Notes: generated by a model not told the origin, from the letters alone. Positions 1 to 7,026 are shown, counted from the stretch's first letter. The stretch is 10,700 nucleotides of DNA from Burkholderiales bacterium (GCA_903643055.1 CAHJWV010000201.1:1-10700); one strand, 5' to 3'. Numbers and translations: made by a program.

Positions 1-1596
1 GAGTTGCGCCTGCAAGCGCTTCACGACCGCGGCACGCGCCGCATCTTTCGTGTCTTTCTTGCGCCAATCCACCAGCTTGCTGCCGGCCTTCTGCAGCGAA
101 CGGGCGCTGCGCTCATAGAAGACATCCGGCTGCGTCGCCGCTTCGCTCAGCAGCTGTTGCGCTACCTGCTCGATGCGGGATGCATCCTGCGGGGCAAGGT
201 CGACCAGCGCAGTCAGATAACGCTCGCCCCATTGCAGCCGCGTGGCCGGGCCTTCGCTCTTGCTGAAGGCCTCTTCGTACCAGCGCAAGGCCTCGGGCAC
301 ATCGCCACGCCGCTTCGCATTGCCGGCCAGGCCCAGCATCAGGTAATACGGCGAATGGCTCTTTGCCAGATTCGACTTCAGCAGGGCATCCGACTCTTCC
401 GGCACACCGGCTTCCTCCAGCAGGTCGGCCGCCGTCGTGATGACGGTCTGGCGCTCATAGGCATCGGTAACCTCCCGGTCGGCGCGCTGCACCTGCTCGC
501 GCACATCGGCCAACAGCGCTGCTGGCACCGATCGCTTGGCGCCCTTCGCAGCATCGAGCTGGGTCAACTGCGTGCGGGCAATCAGGGCCGTCAGCCGATC
601 GGTGCGCGACAAGGTGGCGTCATTGGCCAGGCCAGACAGCGAGGCATCAAAAGCGTCGACCAGTTGCCGGCGCTCCGCGCCACGTGGCGCGCTCAACGAT
701 CGAGTTAGTTCGGCAGCCTGAGCGGTCAACACATCCATCTGTACGCGCGATTGCTCCGCGTCGGCCAACAGCTTCAGCAGCCGCTCACGCGCTGCCGTGT
801 CGGGCACGGCCGTGGGCTTGGCACCGGCCCAGGCTTTGAGAAACAGCCGCGTCGCGGCATCGCGCTGATCGGCGGGGCAGGCCGCGGCCAGCTGCTTCAA
901 CACCGCCGGCAGCTTTTCTTGCGGCACCGTTCCTTGCTCATCGGTTTCCCATGAATAGAACGCGAGCAGTTTCCAATCGTTCGGGGTCAAACCTTGCCCG
1001 CCACGGCGTGCATCGGCCAGCACCGCGGTCACTGGCCTCTGTGCGCTCATCCCCAGAGTCAGCACCTGCGTGTACTGCTGCGGGTCGACCTCGCCAGGTA
1101 GCCGGGTCAGCTCGGTGCCTTCGGCATTGAACAGCACCATCGTCGGATAGCCACGCACCTTGAAACGCGCCCCCAGCTTTTGTGCGCCGGGACTGTCGCC
1201 ATCGATGTAGACAGGTACAAAGGCCCGCGAGCGCTCGATGAAATCCTGCCGGTTGAACAAGGTCGCCTTGACCTGGTTGCAGGGCGGGCACCACTTGGCC
1301 CCCCAGTACACGAAGATCGGCTTGGCCGCCTGCTTCGCCTCGGCGAATGCGGCATCGACATCGGCACCACTTGCGGCCTGTCGCCAAGCGATACCGAGCG
1401 CGTCGGCCGGCGCCGCATCAGCCGAGCTTGCCGAATGAATGCCGGAGGCGGCCGGCGAAACCCCGGACGCCAACGCGGCGGATGGCTGCGCCAGCTCTTT
1501 AGCGGAAGCCACCTCGACCTCCTTCCTGGAACACGCCACCAACACCGCAACGCCCGCCCACAGGGCCAGGTTCAATGCGAACCGTCGATTTTTCAT
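1..1596 (-). CDS. Thioredoxin-fold lipoprotein with long helical/TPR-like C-terminal region (partial, C-terminus off the left edge)
   Basis: The frame stays open for 532 codons from ATG 1596 to the left edge, so the C-terminus is missing. The N-terminus is a lipoprotein signal: a basic start (KNRR), a hydrophobic stretch at about residues 6-20, then lipobox LVAC with Cys22. This predicts a lipid-anchored periplasmic protein. A low-complexity Ala/Ser linker runs to about residue 65. A thioredoxin fold follows at about 85-185, with the redox motif WCPPC at 102-106 and the cis-proline loop GYPT with Pro151, so thiol-disulfide activity is plausible. The rest is helical, and about 413-445 resembles a tetratricopeptide repeat (LGLAGNAKRRGDVPEALRWY). 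It is much longer than a simple thioredoxin (about 110 residues). An in-frame ATG at 1623 is an alternative start, but it would push the signal sequence inward and lacks the AGGAGAGG site that precedes 1596. The gene is divergent from the HrpF-like gene. Substrate unknown; the thioredoxin-fold call is firm. Confidence 0.88.
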   Translation of the reverse strand, partial: MKNRRFALNLALWAGVAVLVACSRKEVEVASAKELAQPSAALASGVSPAASGIHSASSADAAPADALGIAWRQAASGADVDAAFAEAKQAAKPIFVYWGAKWCPPCNQVKATLFNRQDFIERSRAFVPVYIDGDSPGAQKLGARFKVRGYPTMVLFNAEGTELTRLPGEVDPQQYTQVLTLGMSAQRPVTAVLADARRGGQGLTPNDWKLLAFYSWETDEQGTVPQEKLPAVLKQLAAACPADQRDAATRLFLKAWAGAKPTAVPDTAARERLLKLLADAEQSRVQMDVLTAQAAELTRSLSAPRGAERRQLVDAFDASLSGLANDATLSRTDRLTALIARTQLTQLDAAKGAKRSVPAALLADVREQVQRADREVTDAYERQTVITTAADLLEEAGVPEESDALLKSNLAKSHSPYYLMLGLAGNAKRRGDVPEALRWYEEAFSKSEGPATRLQWGERYLTALVDLAPQDASRIEQVAQQLLSEAATQPDVFYERSARSLQKAGSKLVDWRKKDTKDAARAAVVKRLQAQL

Positions 1597-1601
1597 GATT
1601 G

Positions 1602-1609
1602 CCTCTCCT
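1602..1609 (-). promoter_or_regulatory. Ribosome binding site that decides the thioredoxin-lipoprotein start
   Basis: On the minus strand AGGAGAGG lies 5 bases before ATG 1596; its AGGAG core is 8 bases away. The other in-frame ATG at 1623 has no comparable site, so this supports 1596 as the start. Confidence 0.75.
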
Positions 1610-1735
1610 GATGTCGAACCCATGAGTGTCCGCCCAATTTTCGCGCCGCCTGCCAGCAGGCGCTCATGCCGTGGCCGTCTATCGCTATGCGCCACCACCG
1701 AAACGGCGTCTCAGGCCCCTGAAACATTTGGCGGC

Positions 1736-1796
1736 TTCGCACTTACGCAGATCGCTTCGCCCAGCATCCCGCTGGGCGCCGCATCACTTTCATATT
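1736..1796 (+). promoter_or_regulatory. PIP/hrpII-box promoter (HrpX/HrpB-type) driving the HrpF-like gene
   Basis: Seen directly: TTCGC at 1736-1740, exactly 15 bases, then TTCGC at 1756-1760, exactly 30 bases, then CATATT at 1791-1796. The described plant-inducible-promoter box is TTCGC-N15-TTCGC (hrpII box TTCG-N16-TTCG), with a YANNNT -10 element 30-32 bp downstream. Every element matches in sequence and spacing. In Xanthomonas and Ralstonia such sites are bound by the AraC-type activators HrpX or HrpB and control type III secretion genes. Transcription would start near 1802-1805, giving a leader of about 78 bases before ATG 1882. Activation by an HrpX/HrpB homologue in this organism is inferred. 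Confidence 0.85.
1758..1778. repeat. Perfect 8-bp inverted repeat overlapping the distal PIP half-site
   Basis: CGCCCAGC (1758-1765), 5-base centre, GCTGGGCG (1771-1778). The left arm shares three bases with the second TTCGC of the PIP box, and the whole palindrome lies between that half-site and the -10 element. It could be an operator for a second regulator. It lies upstream of the predicted transcription start, so a role as an RNA hairpin for this gene is unlikely. Confidence 0.5.
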
Positions 1797-1867
1797 AGCG
1801 ATCGCGGGGTCGACTCAGCCCCCGATTCGTGGCCGCATTCCAGAACGGTGGCCGATCCCCCAACACC

Positions 1868-1874
1868 AAGGAGG
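1868..1874 (+). promoter_or_regulatory. Strong ribosome binding site of the HrpF-like gene
   Basis: AAGGAGG at 1868-1874 is followed by 7 bases and ATG 1882. It is the best Shine-Dalgarno sequence in the window and fixes the start of the 707-residue reading frame. Confidence 0.85.
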
Positions 1875-1881
1875 CATTGCC

Positions 1882-4005
1882 ATGTCTTTCCAGACCTTCA
1901 ATTCCAATAACGCGCCACCGGCTGGCTACACAGGCACGACAGCCCTGCCCGCTCAGCCGGCCACCGCACCCGCCGCGCCAGGCACCACGCTCGGCGCTAT
2001 GCCGGGCGTTCCGGGTGCAGCAACGACGCGCAATGCGCAGATCGGCCAATCTGCGCAGCTGCAAGCCTTGCTGAAAACCATCCTGGAAACGGTCCAGCGC
2101 ATCCTGGAAGAAAACGGCGATGGCGAAAAAGCCCACTCATATGACTTGAGCTCGTTCATGCAGCCAGTGCAGGCCAGCGCGCCGGTGACTCAGGATGAGA
2201 TGTCACAGGTGTCGCCGGAGGACCAGGAAAAGCTGGGTTCGCAGATGGACACCATCGCCGTCCTTCAACGCCATGAAGACAAGTTCGGTGGCGGCAAAAC
2301 ACCCGATCAGGTGTTGAAAGATCTGGACAAGGATGAACTGAAGAATCCCGACAAACCGAAGCAAACCGAACTCCGGGCCGCGCTGGAGAAGGTAAAGAGC
2401 GACCCCGAACTGCGCGGCATGCTCGACGAAGGCAAGAACGGCGAGCGCGGCGACAAAAAGCAGAACGTCGGCGACGGAAAGATCAGCTCCAATGACATCC
2501 GGGCGGTCTCGAAATCGCCATTGATGATGCAGTACAACGAGCAGAAGGCCGAGTCGTACACCCACAACTACATTTCGTCGGATACCACCGATCAAAGCAC
2601 TGAAGGCCGCGAGATCACCGGCAACGATGCCATGCGCGAGCTGTACAAGTATTCCGATTACCTGCATGGCAACGAGTCGCTCTCGGACCTGCAGCAGATC
2701 GTTGACGGCACCGGCTCAGAGGGCAAGCGCCCGCCGCAGTTGCAAGCCGCCGCCAAGTACATGGTCGACCATCCCGATGAGTGGAAGAAGCTTACTGGCA
2801 AGGATGGCAACCAGGACATCGGTAAAGCCGACCTGTGCAACAAGCTCGCCGGAAGCATTGCGCTCGACCCGAGCGAAAACAAGGCACTGGATACGCTGGA
2901 GAAGAACTGGAGCGATTTCGGCGGCAAGAAGTTCGACCGCAAACGACTCGATAAGATCATCAACGACCCGAAGAGCAAGCCTGAAAATGTCGAAGCGGCG
3001 AAGAAGCTGAAGGACGACCCGACCTTGTTCGGCATGCTGGAAAACGCCCAGCGTGGCCACAAAGGCGGCTCATGGCATCAAGCCGACGACGGCAACATCG
3101 GCCACGGCGACGTCAGCGCCTTCCGCCGGAAGATGAACAAGTCACCGGCCCCCGACCCCGCCGCCAACAAGCCGACCACGCCCGAGGCCAAGGCTCAGGC
3201 CGACGCACTGAAAGACCCGTCGGCGGTGCGCGACATGCTGTACGGCCAGGAGAATCAGCCAGATACCAAGAAGGCCAAGGGCGGCGCCCTGAAGAAATTC
3301 GTGATGGGCCTGATGAAGGTCGTGTCGGTCATTGAGAAGGTGGCGTCGGCTGCCCTATCTTGCCTGGCCGACTTGAAAATTCCGGGCATTAGCCAATTGG
3401 CAATGTTGGGCGCGATTACCACGTCCGCCATTGCAGGTGGCCTGGATGTGGGCCGCACGGCCATCGCCGGCGGTAATGTCAAGATGGCCGCGATGAAGGC
3501 GGGTCTGGATGTCGCGGGCACCGCGATGTCTTCGGCCACTGGCCCCGGTGCCGGCAAGGGCTTTACGAAAGCGGCCACAGCCAACATCCATTCACTGGGA
3601 TCCGGAACCACAAAAGCAGCAACCACCACCTCTGCCAACACGACTGCGCGGGTCGCATCAGTGGGAGCGCCAGCCGCCAGCACGACCACCAGCACGGCTG
3701 CAAAGAATGCGCCGAGGTTCGAAGGAAGCAAGCTGACGCAATCGCAGATTTACAGAAAGGTCGGGACCAAAATAGTGACATCGACAATTACGAAAGTAGG
3801 CATGGAGGTCGCGCGACCTTATGTGATGCCCTACGTACCGACTTCGCCACACAAGGCGAAAGGCCAAGCCGAAGTGCTGGCGAATCAGGCCATCACGCCA
3901 ACGACGCCGACCGTGCCCTATGGCTCCCAGCCGACAAGCACGACGCCAGAGACCACCGACTCGAACGCCTACGCCACGCAAGCCCCAACGCTCGGCGCCG
4001 CCTGA
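1882..4005 (+). CDS. hrpF: HrpF/NolX (NopX)-like type III secretion translocon protein or effector
   Basis: 707 residues. There is no Sec signal; residues 1-68 hold no Asp or Glu (first is E69) and are rich in Ala, Pro, Thr, Ser, Gly and Asn, as in type III secretion signals. Three degenerate repeats follow, at about 128-215, 251-325 and 335-425. Each runs hydrophilic helix, L-x-x-I/L, variable D/P-rich segment, A-A-x-x-x-x-D-P-type helix, then a loop such as GDGKISSND (197-205), DIGKAD (312-317) or DDGNIGHGD (402-410). Hydrophobic segments lie at about 471-495 and 500-522, flanked by Lys-rich sequence (KKAKGGALKK), followed by a Thr/Ala/Ser-rich tail. N-terminal repeats plus late hydrophobic segments is the known layout of HrpF/NolX, which form the pore passing effectors into plant cells. 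The exact PIP promoter upstream agrees. The neighbours are not secretion genes. Sampled rows have about 50% GC, well below the biotin genes. A pore-forming effector related to HrpK is an alternative. Assignment is from remembered family architecture, not a search. Confidence 0.75.
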   Translation: MSFQTFNSNNAPPAGYTGTTALPAQPATAPAAPGTTLGAMPGVPGAATTRNAQIGQSAQLQALLKTILETVQRILEENGDGEKAHSYDLSSFMQPVQASAPVTQDEMSQVSPEDQEKLGSQMDTIAVLQRHEDKFGGGKTPDQVLKDLDKDELKNPDKPKQTELRAALEKVKSDPELRGMLDEGKNGERGDKKQNVGDGKISSNDIRAVSKSPLMMQYNEQKAESYTHNYISSDTTDQSTEGREITGNDAMRELYKYSDYLHGNESLSDLQQIVDGTGSEGKRPPQLQAAAKYMVDHPDEWKKLTGKDGNQDIGKADLCNKLAGSIALDPSENKALDTLEKNWSDFGGKKFDRKRLDKIINDPKSKPENVEAAKKLKDDPTLFGMLENAQRGHKGGSWHQADDGNIGHGDVSAFRRKMNKSPAPDPAANKPTTPEAKAQADALKDPSAVRDMLYGQENQPDTKKAKGGALKKFVMGLMKVVSVIEKVASAALSCLADLKIPGISQLAMLGAITTSAIAGGLDVGRTAIAGGNVKMAAMKAGLDVAGTAMSSATGPGAGKGFTKAATANIHSLGSGTTKAATTTSANTTARVASVGAPAASTTTSTAAKNAPRFEGSKLTQSQIYRKVGTKIVTSTITKVGMEVARPYVMPYVPTSPHKAKGQAEVLANQAITPTTPTVPYGSQPTSTTPETTDSNAYATQAPTLGAA

Positions 4006-4017
4006 TCGTTTTCACTT

Positions 4018-4041
4018 CGCGCCGCGCGCAAGCGCGGCGTG
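4018..4041 (+). terminator. GCAA-loop hairpin after the HrpF-like gene (terminator without U-tract)
   Basis: A 10-bp stem, 4018-4027 with 4032-4041, contains one G-T wobble and closes on the tetraloop GCAA (4028-4031), starting 13 bases after the stop codon. No T-run follows on either strand, so it is not a textbook intrinsic terminator. It may terminate weakly or protect the 3' end of the mRNA. Confidence 0.5.
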
Positions 4042-4126
4042 GGTGGACCCGTTCAGTGAGCCAGCGTGTTCGGCAAGCTGACGCTGTGGCCTTCGGGCTG
4101 CAGCGCCAGCCGCCGGCTCGAAGGGC

Positions 4127-4156
4127 TTGAGGACGCATGATCGAGATTGATATAGA
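4127..4156 (+). promoter_or_regulatory. Candidate sigma-70 promoter for the AsmA-family gene
   Basis: TTGAGG (4127-4132), 18 bases, TATAGA (4151-4156): four of six consensus bases in each box. It would start transcription near 4163, about 40 bases before the gene. It is the only plausible pair I found in the 198-bp gap, and the match is weak. Confidence 0.25.
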
Positions 4157-4203
4157 GCGCGCGTCCTACACGCTGAAGTGCTGTCGGCTGGATCACGCCC
4201 GCG

Positions 4204-6120
4204 GTGATGGTTCCTACCATTTCCGTCAACATGCCCTCTGCCGACACCTCTTCACATCCACCCCGCGCGACCCGCAAATTCGGGCGCGCGGTGCGTGTGC
4301 TGCTGGGCGCGTTCATTGCGCTTGCGGTGGTGATCGCGCTCTTCGACTGGAACTGGTTTCGGCCGAGCTTGCAGCATTACCTCAGCGAACGCTCGGGTCG
4401 TGATGTGCGCATTGGTGATTTGCAAGTGAGCTTCGGCGCGTCGCTCGTGCCGACTGTTCGCCTGCGTGACGTGCATGTGCCCAACGCCGCGTGGGCCAGC
4501 GCGCAACCGTTCGCGGTGGCCGATGAAGTGGCTTTCACCTTCGGCTGGCGCAGCCTGTTCGAACGCAAACCCGTCGTCACAAAACTGGTGCTGCGCCATG
4601 CTGACATCGACATGGAGCGCCAGGCCGACGGCCTGCGCAACTGGCGCCTGACGCGCCCGGATGATCGGGGCCCGCCGCGCATGCACGTGCTGGCGCTGGA
4701 AGCACACGACAGCAAGATCCGCTTCGTCCATGGTGGCCTGCAGCTGGAGCTGATCGCCGCGGCGCGCACTGCGCCGGACGCGGCGCTGGCCGAGGGCTTC
4801 GACCAACTCATCGCGTTCCACGGCCACTACCGCGGCGCAGCGTTCGAGGGTGAATCGCTGACCGGGCCGCTGATCACGCTGCAAGGCACCGACCGGCTTT
4901 TTGCGTTGCGCGGCCAAGCTCGCAGTGGCAAGACCACACTGCATGTCGATGGCCAGGTAGGCGACCTGTTGAAGCTCAACGCGATGGATGCCGAGTTGCG
5001 CGGCAGCGGGCCTTCGTTATCTCAACTCGCGCCCTTTGTTCCCGGCCAGTGGCCCGCGAGCCGACCCTTCGAGGTGTCGACCCATCTGAAGAAGGACCAG
5101 GGCAACTACGACTTCACCCGGATGCAGCTCGCCCTGGGCGCTTCTGACGCAGAAGGCGATCTGAAGGTGCGCGAGGCGAATGACCGACCGCAGATCGATG
5201 GCCGCCTTGTGTCGCGCACACTGGCCTGGGCCGATCTGCAGCCTGCGGTGAAGCCGAGCGCGTCGGCTGACAGAAGCAATAACGCAAGCGATGGCGGAAC
5301 AACTAACGCCAGAGATGGCGGCAAGCTCTTCTCGACGCGCAAGTTGGCGCTGTCGAGCCTGGGTCAGCTCGATGGGCGCTTCAGCTTGGAGGTCATGCAA
5401 TTGCAAATGCCGCCCGGGCTCCCGCCGTTGCAAGGCCTGAAGCTGAAGGCCGAGCTGAACCGCGGCGTGCTGGTCTTGAATGAGGTCGATCTTGGCCTGG
5501 CCGGTGGCCACCTGAGCGGCCAGTTCACGCTCGACAGCCAGCAGCAGCCGCCCACGGGCCAGGCCGAGCTTCGCTTGCGCGCCGCGCATGTCGATCAGCT
5601 GTGGCCGGGCATGCCCGCCAAAGCGCGCATCGACGGCGTGATCGACGGCCAGGCGCATCTGCAAGGCCATGGCGAGTCGGTCGCCGCATGGCTAGGCCAT
5701 CTGAATGGCAGCGCCGGCCTCACGATCGGCAAAGGCAGCATCGCCAACAAGCTGGATGCCAAGCTCGGCCTGAACGGCGGCAAGCTGCTGAGCGCGATGG
5801 TGTCCGGCACAGAACAAATCCCGATCCATTGCGGCGCGGTGCAGATCGAGCTGAAAGACGGCCAGGGCCGCAGCAAGACACTGGTGCTCGACACCGAACA
5901 AACGCATGTGGACGGCAGCGCAACGCTGAACCTCGATGACGAACGCTTCGAGCTGCTGCTGGTGCCGCAACCGAAAAAGCGCAGCCTTCTGGCCTTGCAT
6001 TCGGCAATACGCATCCACGGCCCGTTGAACGACGCCGAGATTGACCTGAGCGCCAGGCCCGAGGCACCACCCGCATCGTCATGCAGCGCGAGCTCGGTAG
6101 CCTCGGCACGCGCAGCCTGA
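4204..6120 (+). CDS. AsmA-family envelope protein
   Basis: 638 residues from GTG 4204; ATG 4207 and ATG 4231 are in-frame alternatives, and none has a clear Shine-Dalgarno. After a short cytoplasmic tail, a single membrane segment at about 31-48 (LLGAFIALAVVIALFDW) leads into the AsmA opening pattern (YLSERSGRDVRIGDLQV). The rest, with many short beta-type segments, would face the periplasm. The C-terminal AsmA domain is recognisable at about 560-610 (LVLDTEQTHVDGSATLNL, then LLLVPQPKKRSLLAL and IHGPLND). AsmA-like proteins are inner-membrane-anchored, beta-rich bridge-type proteins linked to lipid transport and outer-membrane homeostasis; the size fits shorter members such as YhjG. A Ser/Asn/Gly-rich insert at about 355-375 contains a 24-bp tandem duplication. 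Its neighbours give no functional clue: the HrpF-like gene upstream is separated by a hairpin, and the next gene is convergent. The family call is secure; the specific role is unknown. Confidence 0.88.
   Translation: MMVPTISVNMPSADTSSHPPRATRKFGRAVRVLLGAFIALAVVIALFDWNWFRPSLQHYLSERSGRDVRIGDLQVSFGASLVPTVRLRDVHVPNAAWASAQPFAVADEVAFTFGWRSLFERKPVVTKLVLRHADIDMERQADGLRNWRLTRPDDRGPPRMHVLALEAHDSKIRFVHGGLQLELIAAARTAPDAALAEGFDQLIAFHGHYRGAAFEGESLTGPLITLQGTDRLFALRGQARSGKTTLHVDGQVGDLLKLNAMDAELRGSGPSLSQLAPFVPGQWPASRPFEVSTHLKKDQGNYDFTRMQLALGASDAEGDLKVREANDRPQIDGRLVSRTLAWADLQPAVKPSASADRSNNASDGGTTNARDGGKLFSTRKLALSSLGQLDGRFSLEVMQLQMPPGLPPLQGLKLKAELNRGVLVLNEVDLGLAGGHLSGQFTLDSQQQPPTGQAELRLRAAHVDQLWPGMPAKARIDGVIDGQAHLQGHGESVAAWLGHLNGSAGLTIGKGSIANKLDAKLGLNGGKLLSAMVSGTEQIPIHCGAVQIELKDGQGRSKTLVLDTEQTHVDGSATLNLDDERFELLLVPQPKKRSLLALHSAIRIHGPLNDAEIDLSARPEAPPASSCSASSVASARAA
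5278..5325 (+). repeat. 24-bp imperfect tandem duplication inside the AsmA-family gene
   Basis: Two adjacent 24-base units (5278-5301 and 5302-5325) match at 18 of 24 positions, sharing the core GATGGCGG. They encode NNASDGGT and TNARDGGK. The length is a multiple of three, so the frame is kept. It lies in a polar linker between two beta-rich regions. Confidence 0.7.
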
Positions 6121-6200
6121 CGGCTTGACACAGTAACGTGACACAGACATTTCGCCTGCTGCGCTGTTGTGAATGTCGCGGCCCATCCGTCAGCCGTCAG

Positions 6201-6932
6201 TCAGCTCTCGGGCAGATCGCCCCCCAGCAGCCCCTGTGCTTCATCGCTGCGCCAGCCTTCCACCGGCGTGGCCCGCGCCAGCGTCATCCAGGTGGCGAAC
6301 GGCAGCTGCATCGCCCGCTTCGGTGCCGGCCGCGCCACATCGAGCCGCGCACCCGAATCCAGCTCGTTTGCTGCGCCCGCCCGAGGCCCGGCGATCATCA
6401 CGCCAAACTCGGCCGGTATCTCGTCCGGCTCGGCAATGCCTTTGGCGATCACATACCAGCACTCACTGCTGACGTGCAGGTAGGCGGTGCGCTTGGGCTC
6501 GCGCCGCAGGTCCGAAAGCAAGTCGCTGCGGTGCACCTTGATCTCATGGACCACCGGTTCGACATAAGCCTCGACCGTCGTGTTGCGGATCGAGAAGACA
6601 TCGGGCATCGCCATCGCCCAGCCCTCGCCGACCTTCGCGCGCAAGCTCAACCCGCGCCACGCGATGCGCCCGGCGCCGGTCATTTCGCGGGCCACGCGCT
6701 CGACCAACTGCTCATGCGCATCGCGTCGCGCCCGGTTGCGCTGCAGCGTCTCGGCCAGTACCGCGACGCCTGCATCGGTGACGCGCAAGGTCTCGTGCCC
6801 GCTGCCGTGGCGCACGCGCTCCACGAGGCCGGCCGAAAGCAGCTCCACCTCCAGCAGATCCTGGCAAGGCCAGCCGGCCGAGCGCCAGATTTCCCGCAGC
6901 CGGCGCCGGTGCAACGCGCTGAGTTCGGCCAT
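6201..6932 (-). CDS. Winged-helix plus PD-(D/E)xK nuclease-like protein, MmcB-like
   Basis: 243 residues from ATG 6932; an in-frame TTG at 6938 would add two (numbering below uses the TTG start). No good Shine-Dalgarno precedes either. Residues about 5-65 look like a winged helix-turn-helix (LLSAGLVERVR, then LRVTDAGVAVL), suggesting DNA binding. Residues about 95-185 carry a PD-(D/E)xK pattern: PD at 112-113, 18 residues, then EIK at 132-134, followed by HRSDLLSDLRREPKRTAYL and WYVIAK. This order (E-I-K, S/R-D, a second D, K, aromatic strand, late P-x-x-x-G) resembles MmcB-type putative DNA repair proteins, where Glu and Lys would be catalytic. The rest is unassigned. The gene is convergent with the AsmA-family gene and divergent, by 94 bp, from the chorismate-lyase-like gene. 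The nuclease fold is a motif-based inference; a restriction-like or purely structural role remains possible. Confidence 0.72.
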   Translation of the reverse strand: MAELSALHRRRLREIWRSAGWPCQDLLEVELLSAGLVERVRHGSGHETLRVTDAGVAVLAETLQRNRARRDAHEQLVERVAREMTGAGRIAWRGLSLRAKVGEGWAMAMPDVFSIRNTTVEAYVEPVVHEIKVHRSDLLSDLRREPKRTAYLHVSSECWYVIAKGIAEPDEIPAEFGVMIAGPRAGAANELDSGARLDVARPAPKRAMQLPFATWMTLARATPVEGWRSDEAQGLLGGDLPES

Positions 6933-7026
6933 GGTCAAACGCGCCCGTGCGACGCGCGGTGCAGGGCCATGAAGTCGGCAGGTACGATCCCGGGAATCAA
7001 TTCAGCAGCCATAGAAGATCAAGCCG

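Noticed and set aside
4..708. Plus-strand open frame of 234 codons in the left region.
   Set aside because: It is antisense to the thioredoxin-lipoprotein frame, which has a lipobox, WCPPC and a good ribosome binding site.
1647..1662. Six-base inverted repeat CGCCTG-CCAG-CAGGCG between the divergent genes.
   Set aside because: The arms are short and GC-rich, as expected by chance at this composition, and it is not placed at a promoter or start I can identify.
2470..3111. EF-hand-like calcium loops in the HrpF-like repeats (GDGKISSND, DDGNIGHGD).
   Set aside because: The Gly, Ile and final Asp positions fit, but the first and third loop positions are not acidic (Gln/Val and His/Ala), so calcium binding is not supported. 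They are better seen as a repeat landmark.
4053..4316. Minus-strand open frame of 87 codons crossing the gap between the HrpF-like and AsmA-family genes, with a protein-like tail (RALYINLDH ... LQPEGHSVSLPNTLAH).
   Set aside because: Its first half is the complement of the AsmA start, there is no convincing ribosome binding site, and I recognise no family. It could be a decayed gene end, but the sequence alone does not support that.
6125..6130. Perfect TTGACA -35 hexamer between the convergent AsmA and nuclease-like genes.
   Set aside because: No -10 element lies at 16-18 bases, and a plus-strand promoter here would only read antisense into the convergent gene.
6939..7026. BirA/BioR-type operator upstream of the biotin operon.
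   Set aside because: No dyad resembling a biotin operator is visible in the short divergent gap, and no convincing -35/-10 pair could be assigned.
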